In this document: one piece after another, positions 7,143-11,889 of the stretch
How the letters are laid out: each line of letters starts with the position of its first letter
Position numbering within the stretch: position 1 is the first letter of the stretch
NCBI GenBank assembly: GCA_937892275.1
Contig: CALAVG010000270.1
Coordinates: 1 to 11,889, forward strand
Direction of reading: 5' to 3'
Origin: an uncultured Methanomicrobiales archaeon
GTDB lineage: Archaea; Thermoplasmatota; Thermoplasmata; Methanomassiliicoccales; Methanomethylophilaceae
Length of the DNA stretch: 11,889 bases
Notes under the pieces: model-generated
The model's input: only the letters and a program-made list of their open reading frames with translations
What the model was told of the DNA's origin: nothing
Databases searched by the model: none
Translations under genes and position numbers: made by a program

Positions 7143-7802
7143 GGAAAGGCCGTCTTTGGCAGCATATCCGTACTTAATCATGGCCTGTTCTCTGGCAGAG
7201 AGGACTCCACCGAAGGCAGCCACAGGATCCCCTCCTCCGAATGTAGGAATGTATTCCCATATTTTGCCAGTATTCTCAGTAGTTATCTCTGCTGTCTGGT
7301 GTGCACTGTTCCAAGAATCTCCCTGTATGGATGTCCAGGACGAGCGCATATCAGGGGTTTCGACAGGAATGAGCCCCTCGGGATAGTATGCCATTGCCAC
7401 CTTGGAGTCAGAGTAAGGATCAGATAAGCTTACAGGTTGCCATTCGGAACCGTCCCATGAGAACGCTTTCCAAGAGCTAGTAACAGTGACGCCAGTCCTT
7501 CCGGGTTCAGACAATGAACCTCCTGAAGAATTGCCTCCGACAGTTCTTGCAGCGATGCCGTCGATGGATGACAGATCATTTTCATATGGGATCTTGGCTT
7601 TCTCTAATGTATCTTTGACCATTTCCGCATATGAGGGTCCGGATCCCGGAGCGAGCCACTCCGTGTATCCGTTCCCGTAATCTAATAGGAAATCCCCCTC
7701 ATACGGGCTCTCGTCGGCATCCGATTCTCCTGCGATGAGCGGGAAGGAGATCAATGCCAGTATTATCACGAGCAGTACTGTTATGAAGCGACGGTCGATC
7801 AT
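7140..7802 (-). CDS. N-terminal part of the propeller-permease: export helix, extracellular domain, first propeller blade
   Basis: These 220 residues are the true 5' end of the fusion gene, which totals 981 codons with the internal stop counted. Residues 7-24 (ITVLLVIILALISFPLIA) form a signal or anchor helix. A domain follows at about 36-150: LLDYGNGYTEW (39-49), MVKDTLEKAKIPY (61-73), WKAFSWDGSEW (111-121) and YSDSKVAMAYYPEG (130-143). It resembles the added domain of the neighbouring binding protein. SSWTSIQGDSWNSAHQTAEI (154-173) and GKIWEYIPT (179-187) match the start of PQQ_2-type propellers. The ORF then stops in mid-blade at KDGLS. The start is firm: the ATG overlaps the binding-protein stop as ATGA, and GGGAGG lies six bases upstream. 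If translation ends here, the product is a small secreted or anchored protein. Confidence 0.8.
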   Translation of the reverse strand: MIDRRFITVLLVIILALISFPLIAGESDADESPYEGDFLLDYGNGYTEWLAPGSGPSYAEMVKDTLEKAKIPYENDLSSIDGIAARTVGGNSSGGSLSEPGRTGVTVTSSWKAFSWDGSEWQPVSLSDPYSDSKVAMAYYPEGLIPVETPDMRSSWTSIQGDSWNSAHQTAEITTENTGKIWEYIPTFGGGDPVAAFGGVLSAREQAMIKYGYAAKDGLS

Positions 7803-9211
7803 CCGAGGCCTCCCGTGATCTTCAGATATTCGCGGTACTCGTTACCGATCGCTTTCGGCAACGGATTGTCCGCGAAGGCCGACGGGTCGATGATCATGGC
7901 CATTAGCTCCATGAGCTGGACGAATCTAGGTCCTGCCCTGCTTCCGAGTGATCCTGCATCCTCTGCGACAAGGTAGATGTTGCCGTTCTTGTATGCATTG
8001 GTCGATTTCCACTCGTGGGACAGGATGCTGAGCATCTCGTCGTACTCGCTGGCCTTGTACTTGGCGCTGTCAATGATTATGATGCAATCGGGGTTCTGTT
8101 CCGTTATGGATTCGGCAGTGATGTTGGTCCAGCCCTTCTCTCCGTGGAATGTGTTGGTACCTTTATCCTGGCTGATGATGTCGTCCACATAGGTGTACAT
8201 TCCCGCTACCCAGGGTGACGGGTCGTTGCTCAGAGCGACCATCGTGGAGAATCCCTTCATGTCACCGATCTTATCCTGGATCTCCTTGATGTATGACTGG
8301 ACATTCAAGATGTATGCCTGCGATCCCAGGTTGTAACCCAAGGCGGTACCTGCGATGAAGATATTCTTTATGATCGTCTCAACGTCCTCTCCGTTATACA
8401 ATACGACGGAATTGACGTTGGATGCCCTTAGCATCGCAGCCATTTGGATATCATTATAGGTGGATGCATCGCAGAAGACCATCTCGGGCGTGGTGTTCAT
8501 GATGGCCTCATAGCTGGGATCGGTGTATGAACCCACAACAGCGATCGAACCATCTGCTTTACCTTCCGTGATCGTCTGGGGATAGTCGCTGTATGAATCC
8601 GTGCCGACTATTTTTTCCACTCCGCCCACAGCACTGATCGTCTCAGTGCAGACAGGTGACAGGGATACGATCCTCATAGGTTCGGAATAACCGTAGATGG
8701 ATGTCATAGTGGCATCCACTGCCGGCATGGGTTTGCCGTCAGCCGTCGTGTATGCCCAAATCACAACCGTGTATTCAGAAGCTTTGATGTCATAGTTTTC
8801 AGACTTCACGAGGTCTCCGGTGTTCTCAGGAACATACCAGAGCCCCCAGGTCTTTTCATCAGTGTTCGGATAATCATTGCCGTTGAACGAAACCGATGTA
8901 AGGATGCCATCAGTCATCGTATAATCGAACGATTCTTCGGCATGAGCCTCCTTTGCCGTATCCAAGAGGCTCACCGGATCATCGTTCGTCCTGAAATCCG
9001 CATCCGTCCACATGGTCTGGTAGTCTCCGTAATCGACTACTACCCCTTGGGAGCGGTATTGGGTGGCATTGGATCCGACCCCGTTTAGGGCGACGGTTGC
9101 GATGATGCCTATGAGGATTATGACAACGGTGATTATCACCTTGGTCCTCATCGCATTGTTCTGCGATGAGCCGGGATCTGAATCCCTTTTGATCCAAGTG
9201 TTATCTACCAT
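7799..9211 (-). CDS. Membrane-anchored ABC importer substrate-binding protein, BtuF/FepB-like, with extra N-terminal domain
   Basis: A 470-residue first gene of the operon. A helix at 24-43 anchors it; there is no lipobox cysteine. Residues about 56-165 form an added domain with VSLLDTAKEA (80-89), FDYTMTDGILTSVSFNG (95-111), WGLWYVPE (122-129) and EYTVVIWAY (146-154). This looks like DUF4430, the beta-grasp unit related to the transcobalamin C-terminus. The periplasmic-binding-protein type 2 (PF01497) fold starts at MRIVSLSPVCTETISAVGG (179-197) and includes SYSDYP (206-211), the same string as in E. coli BtuF (from memory), YEAIMNTTPEMVFC (234-247) and the C-terminal GSRAGPRFVQLMELMAMII. 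This favours a corrinoid ligand. Siderophore or haem remains possible, since the fold alone does not settle it. A second Met at residue 21 is an alternative start; GGGGGA nine bases before the first ATG supports 9211. Confidence 0.88.
   Translation of the reverse strand: MVDNTWIKRDSDPGSSQNNAMRTKVIITVVIILIGIIATVALNGVGSNATQYRSQGVVVDYGDYQTMWTDADFRTNDDPVSLLDTAKEAHAEESFDYTMTDGILTSVSFNGNDYPNTDEKTWGLWYVPENTGDLVKSENYDIKASEYTVVIWAYTTADGKPMPAVDATMTSIYGYSEPMRIVSLSPVCTETISAVGGVEKIVGTDSYSDYPQTITEGKADGSIAVVGSYTDPSYEAIMNTTPEMVFCDASTYNDIQMAAMLRASNVNSVVLYNGEDVETIIKNIFIAGTALGYNLGSQAYILNVQSYIKEIQDKIGDMKGFSTMVALSNDPSPWVAGMYTYVDDIISQDKGTNTFHGEKGWTNITAESITEQNPDCIIIIDSAKYKASEYDEMLSILSHEWKSTNAYKNGNIYLVAEDAGSLGSRAGPRFVQLMELMAMIIDPSAFADNPLPKAIGNEYREYLKITGGLG
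7809..7814 (-). promoter_or_regulatory. Shine-Dalgarno site of the propeller-permease gene
   Basis: GGGAGG on the minus strand, six bases before the ATG at 7802, inside the end of the binding-protein gene. It shows where translation of the fusion normally begins. The ATG at 7076 has no comparable site. Confidence 0.75.
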
Positions 9212-9280
9212 TTTTGATTGTCCCCCATCCTTTGTTAGGAAAGTATGGTTGGTTGTATTGTCCAGAAAACGATTCTGATA

Positions 9281-9290
9281 TACTTATAGC
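9281..9290 (-). promoter_or_regulatory. Candidate TATA box of the importer operon
   Basis: The minus strand reads gctataagta, about 70-80 bases before the ATG at 9211. Transcription would start near 9257 and leave a leader of about 45 bases that includes the GGGGGA site. A second candidate, TTTATATG at about 9319-9326, would give a leader about 80 bases long. The sequence alone does not decide between them. Confidence 0.4.
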
Positions 9291-9412
9291 TAAGTGGGAA
9301 GGTTAATCCAAGTTAAGCCATATAAATCGGATAATTGATTCCAATCATTGAATAGATCCTATTGACTATATGGGTGTTAACACAGGTTATTATGTGGTAA
9401 AAAATGTATGGC

Positions 9413-9420
9413 TTTATAAT
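9413..9420 (+). promoter_or_regulatory. TATA box of the tandem-repeat surface protein gene
   Basis: TTTATAAT is a near-consensus archaeal TATA box. Transcription about 25 bases downstream (near 9443) leaves a short leader that still includes the SD at 9449-9455. Confidence 0.6.
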
Positions 9421-9448
9421 CCAGTAAATCAGTGACACATACATCCAA

Positions 9449-9455
9449 AGGTGAT
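9449..9455 (+). promoter_or_regulatory. Shine-Dalgarno site selecting a TTG start
   Basis: AGGTGAT is a full match to the anti-SD complement, four bases before TTG at 9460. A GTG at 9451 lies in the same frame but inside this SD. TTG at 9460 is therefore the likelier start, giving MDSKKIIAAS. Confidence 0.6.
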
Positions 9456-9459
9456 TTAC

Positions 9460-10518
9460 TTGGATAGTAAGAAGATTATAGCCGCATCTGTCGTGGCCCT
9501 TTTCTGTGTCACGGCATATGCCATCATTGCTGCGGACTCCTCTGATGCAGCATCCACAGAGAATTATGAGATCTATGTGGAAATCATTGGAACAAATGGA
9601 AGTGTTAATGATGCTGCCTTTGTCTATTTTGAATCCGAAAAGGACCCAGCAAAATTCGTTGATGCTGCGAATGCAGCATTTAAGGCAGCTGGTCTCACCA
9701 ATCTGAAGCTGTTTTACGACGATTGGATTGGAATAGAATACGAAGCTGGAGGGAATGATATCAACGGTAGTTACTTCTCTGACGGCAGTAAGTGGGTCAC
9801 TGTAAGTGATACCACCAGTGAGTATCTGAGCCATTCAAAACTTGCAATGGTTGTTGACAATGGTTACATTGACACAGCCACTTATGCAGCTGTTCCTGTC
9901 GAGGAGCAGGCAAACTGGAATGAGACTGGGTATGGAGATCCGTACGCATACATTAAGATCCCTGCCGCAACTGCCAAAACCGGGGCAATGACAGAATACG
10001 AAGTTAACCTGACCATGATTGATGACGATCTGATCAAGACCACGACCGAGGTCATTAAATTTACCAGCGAGAACAACGCCTGGGCATGGTGCTATGGACT
10101 CAAGGCAGCAATCTCCAACAATTCCATCTTCACCAAGCTAGAGTTCAGCAAAATCTCCGACGAAGCCATTTACCTGATTTTCGATGGAAGCAACAGCAAT
10201 GCGACGTATGTCAAGGAGAAGGGCGAGTGGGTCGGTGTTACCAAGACTGCCCAGCAGTACACCTCTGGAAACGAGGTCGATTTCGAACTGAAGAATGGAT
10301 ATATCTCTACCGAGAAGTACAACGGCCTCAGTTCTGCAGAGCAGAAGAACTGGAAAGAGTCTGGAATGTCAGGCGGTTATGAGTACCAGAGACTCCCCGC
10401 CGCATCTAAGTCGAGCTCCAGTGACTTCCCCATTATCTATGTCGTAGTCGCAATTGTTGCTATCTTGCTCATCGCATGTGCAGCATACTACCTCATGAAG
10501 AACAAGAAGACTGCTTGA
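9460..10518 (+). CDS. Secreted, C-terminally anchored protein with two tandem repeat domains
   Basis: Not a named family that I recognise. From the TTG at 9460 it has 352 residues: a signal peptide (IIAASVVALFCVTAYAIIA, 6-24) ending near DSSDAAS, repeat 1 at 36-170, repeat 2 at 180-315, a Ser-rich linker (SKSSSSD, 316-322), a membrane helix (about 324-346) and a short basic tail KNKKTA. The repeats should therefore lie outside the cell. The repeats share WVTV/WVGV, an NGYI...EQ-x-NW-x-E-x-G pattern, and end in YAYIKIPAA and YEYQRLPAA. Repeat 1 also has SHSKLAM (124-130), close to SDSKVAM in the N-terminal domain of the propeller-permease. Its place opposite the importer suggests a surface ligand-binding or shuttle protein; this is inference. 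A GTG start at 9451 would add three residues. Confidence 0.75.
   Translation: MDSKKIIAASVVALFCVTAYAIIAADSSDAASTENYEIYVEIIGTNGSVNDAAFVYFESEKDPAKFVDAANAAFKAAGLTNLKLFYDDWIGIEYEAGGNDINGSYFSDGSKWVTVSDTTSEYLSHSKLAMVVDNGYIDTATYAAVPVEEQANWNETGYGDPYAYIKIPAATAKTGAMTEYEVNLTMIDDDLIKTTTEVIKFTSENNAWAWCYGLKAAISNNSIFTKLEFSKISDEAIYLIFDGSNSNATYVKEKGEWVGVTKTAQQYTSGNEVDFELKNGYISTEKYNGLSSAEQKNWKESGMSGGYEYQRLPAASKSSSSDFPIIYVVVAIVAILLIACAAYYLMKNKKTA
9565..10404 (+). repeat. Two tandem protein-level repeats within the surface protein gene
   Basis: Repeat 1 covers residues 36-170 (9565-9969) and repeat 2 residues 180-315 (9997-10404), 135 and 136 residues. The last 43 residues of each align without a gap (128-170 with 273-315): NGYI, a Tyr, EQ, NW, E, G, then Y-x-Y and PAA. 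The N-terminal halves have diverged far more, so the duplication is old. Confidence 0.75.
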
Positions 10519-10532
10519 AATAAACCATAAAA

Positions 10533-10554
10533 AGGAAGGGCTAAGACCCTTCCT
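10533..10554. terminator. Bidirectional terminator between convergent genes
   Basis: An 8-bp perfect stem, aggaaggg (10533-10540) and cccttcct (10547-10554), with the loop ctaaga. On the plus strand it is followed by gatttttgatatttt. On the minus strand it is followed by ttttta. It can serve both the surface protein gene, which ends at 10518, and dphB, which ends at 10585. Confidence 0.75.
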
Positions 10555-10584
10555 GATTTTTGATATTTTCAAATTATAATCGAT

Positions 10585-11382
10585 TCACTCGTCCTCGATG
10601 ATATCTTCCGGAGCACCAGCGAATTTGACCAGTGCGTACTGCTCCATGAAATGCAGGTTACCGGGAAGCACGAGGGTGAACAGAGGTTCTCCCAGATCCA
10701 TCTTGAGGAGGTCCTGAGGATATCTTGCGAAGATCTTCTCGTTGGGCGATCCGACCTGCGATGCGACACATAGGATGGTCTTGTCATCTATCAGACCCTC
10801 CTGCCACTTCTCCTCTCCTAGCATCAGCCATTCGATCGCCTCATGTGCGGTCATGTACTTCATCTCGTCCGCATGGATGTCCAGAAGGATCATCGTGTGC
10901 AGACCCATCTTCTTGTTCTGCATGATGTGGTCGTAAGGCGACTTGGGGTGGTATCCCTGCTCTATGAAAGGCAATGTAACAGCCCTTCCGAACTTGTAGT
11001 TCTGCAATCCAAACACTGTCGGGCATGCCGAGAATATGGTTATGCCGTTGAACAGCCTGACCGGGATCCCGGCCTCCGCTGCCTGTATCCTCAGGTCCAC
11101 ATGGGTCGTGGCGGACATCGTATCGCCGGCGGTGACGAAACCGACCCTCATCTCGAGGGCATCCCTGATGATGTCGTCGTTCTCCTCCACCTGTGCCCTG
11201 TACAGCACCTTGATCTTCTTGCCGATGACCTCCTCCAGCTCCTCCACCTTTGTTCCGATGAGCAGGGAGGTGTAGAATTCTGCATAGATCTTGTCGCATT
11301 CCTTCAATGCGTTGAGCGCTTTGACGGTCATACCGTCTGTTCCGCTGAGGCCCAGTCCAACGAAGATGAGTTCGGATGTCAT
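10585..11382 (-). CDS. dphB: Diphthine synthase (diphthamide biosynthesis methyltransferase)
   Basis: A 265-residue SAM-dependent methyltransferase of the tetrapyrrole-methylase fold. It methylates the 3-amino-3-carboxypropyl group on the conserved histidine of elongation factor 2, the second stage of diphthamide synthesis in archaea and eukaryotes. Diagnostic segments: LIFVGLGLSGTDGMTVKAL (5-23), AEFYTSLLIG (34-43), GDTMSATTHVDLRIQA (86-101), FNGITIFSAC (111-120), GLQNYKFG (125-132) and KSPYDHI. The length is that of archaeal DphB (about 260-270). Thr88 stands where many relatives have Pro or Ala (GDP/GDA-M), which is a mild variation. No partner dph gene is in the window. The ATG has no SD, and a TATA box lies 21-28 bases upstream, so a leaderless single-gene transcript is likely. 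Confidence 0.93.
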   Translation of the reverse strand: MTSELIFVGLGLSGTDGMTVKALNALKECDKIYAEFYTSLLIGTKVEELEEVIGKKIKVLYRAQVEENDDIIRDALEMRVGFVTAGDTMSATTHVDLRIQAAEAGIPVRLFNGITIFSACPTVFGLQNYKFGRAVTLPFIEQGYHPKSPYDHIMQNKKMGLHTMILLDIHADEMKYMTAHEAIEWLMLGEEKWQEGLIDDKTILCVASQVGSPNEKIFARYPQDLLKMDLGEPLFTLVLPGNLHFMEQYALVKFAGAPEDIIEDE

Positions 11383-11402
11383 TGGGCGTCCAATGTAATC
11401 GG

Positions 11403-11410
11403 CTTATAAA
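11403..11410 (-). promoter_or_regulatory. TATA box of dphB
   Basis: The minus strand reads TTTATAAG, 21-28 bases before the ATG at 11382. This close match and spacing suggest transcription starts at or next to the start codon. Confidence 0.6.
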
Positions 11411-11456
11411 ATGTGAGCACCCGGAGGCGAAGGGGTTGGGAAGGGGTGGTGTCTCC

Positions 11457-11889
11457 TCATTCTGCAGCTTTGATGTGTCTCTCGTCCTTCATGCCCAAAA
11501 TGCCTGCTACCAGCACCAGGGCGGATCCGATGACAGCTATGTAGGGTATCAGTGTACCGCGGGCAGGGGGCTCGAGGTCCCTTACCGCCAGGAAGATGCA
11601 CAGCGTGAAGAAGATCATGAACACGCCGTTCACGATCGTCCATAGACCATAGTTGCCGCCGTAGTAAGCCGGACGTTTTGCATTGATTATGCCTTCGACC
11701 ACCGTGATCAGTGTGAATATCATGATTCCGAACGGTGCGGATGTAGCGATAACCGCGACGAAGCTGTTCATGTCGTAGAAGTACCTCTCCCTGAGGTTCC
11801 ACATGGTGAACTCTCCGCCGAAGCTCGAGGTGGCCCAGACGAGCCACAGTGTTGCGACCGTTATGATGCATCCTCCCACGGCAATGACT
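11457..11889 (-). CDS. Multi-helix membrane protein of unknown function, 5'-truncated
   Basis: The frame is open to the window edge. A GTG at 11879 falls inside the first visible helix, so it is not a convincing start. At least 143 residues are present, with four predicted helices: VIAVGGCIITVATLWLVWA, FVAVIATSAPFGIMIFTLI, YGLWTIVNGVFMIFFTLCIF and LIPYIAVIGSALVLVAGILG. The segment after the first helix (FGGEFTMWNLRERYFYDMNS) is polar and should be a loop. The protein ends in a charged tail, KDERHIKAAE. I do not recognise a family, and no catalytic motif is visible. It lies upstream of dphB in the same direction, 74 bases away, but dphB has its own TATA box, so they are probably transcribed separately. 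The pyrimidine-rich segment after its stop has no clear hairpin. Confidence 0.6.
   Translation of the reverse strand, partial: VIAVGGCIITVATLWLVWATSSFGGEFTMWNLRERYFYDMNSFVAVIATSAPFGIMIFTLITVVEGIINAKRPAYYGGNYGLWTIVNGVFMIFFTLCIFLAVRDLEPPARGTLIPYIAVIGSALVLVAGILGMKDERHIKAAE

Larger units (their letters stand above)
9212..9459. other. AT-rich divergent control region
   Basis: This is the longest non-coding stretch (248 bases), between the importer operon (-) and the repeat-protein gene (+). It is clearly richer in A and T than the genes around it. It holds TATA-like boxes for both directions, a perfect 10-base palindrome gtgttaacac (9374-9383), and a short inverted repeat TGATTccAATCA (9336-9347). 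Either repeat could be an operator for co-regulation. No RNA gene or convincing small ORF was seen. Confidence 0.5.

Noticed and set aside
9212..9459. A tRNA, small RNA or riboswitch in the divergent region
   Set aside because: No cloverleaf or T-loop sequence was seen, and no long conserved-looking stem; cobalamin riboswitches are not expected in archaea.
9313..9834. Minus-strand ORF of 173 codons opposite the surface protein gene
   Set aside because: It overlaps the 5' half of a gene with signal peptide, SD and repeats; its protein has no recognisable motif and looks like a shadow frame in AT-rich DNA.
11404..11871. Minus-strand ORF of 155 codons overlapping the C-terminal membrane protein
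   Set aside because: Arg/His-rich shadow frame; the alternative frame gives four clean membrane helices.

Overview
The window looks archaeal. It carries diphthine synthase (dphB) and an archaeal Trm5-type tRNA m1G37 methyltransferase. Stand-alone genes have TATA-like boxes about 25 bases before their start codons and no Shine-Dalgarno (SD) sequence, which suggests leaderless transcripts. Genes inside the operon have good SDs. Secreted proteins are anchored by membrane helices rather than lipoboxes. All 11 gene ends visible here use TGA and none uses TAG. That would suit a pyrrolysine-using methanogen of the Methanomassiliicoccales (Thermoplasmatota), but this placement is inference.

Layout. 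1-339 (+) is the 3' end of a secreted chagasin-type (I42) protease inhibitor. It converges, stop against stop, with an S66 LD-carboxypeptidase/MccF-like peptidase (340-1344, -). A short divergent promoter region separates that gene from a dCTP deaminase/dUTPase-family gene (1404-1898, +), which converges on trm5 (1900-2898, -). A hairpin whose T-run also seems to be the trm5 TATA box separates trm5 from a four-gene ABC importer operon on the minus strand (9211 down to 2962). A divergent gene (9460-10518, +) encodes a secreted, C-terminally anchored protein with two tandem repeats. A bidirectional terminator separates it from dphB (10585-11382, -). The window ends in a partial multi-helix membrane protein (11457-11889, -).

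The operon is the main interest. In transcription order it encodes a membrane-anchored BtuF/FepB-like binding protein with an extra N-terminal domain, a permease fused to an extracellular PQQ-like beta-propeller, a plain FecCD permease, and the ATPase. All four genes overlap (4, 8 and 8 bp). The two permease modules are close paralogues, so they probably form a heterodimer. The fusion gene is interrupted by one in-frame TAA at 7140-7142, so it reads as two ORFs (7802-7140 and 7076-4857). The binding protein has the BtuF-like string SYSDYP and an added domain resembling the DUF4430 (transcobalamin C-terminal-like) beta-grasp fold. A related-looking domain precedes the propeller. A corrinoid importer is therefore my leading guess; iron-siderophore or haem uptake is the alternative.

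No tRNA, rRNA, CRISPR array or insertion sequence was seen. No gene-free stretch exceeds 300 bases; the longest is 9212-9459.
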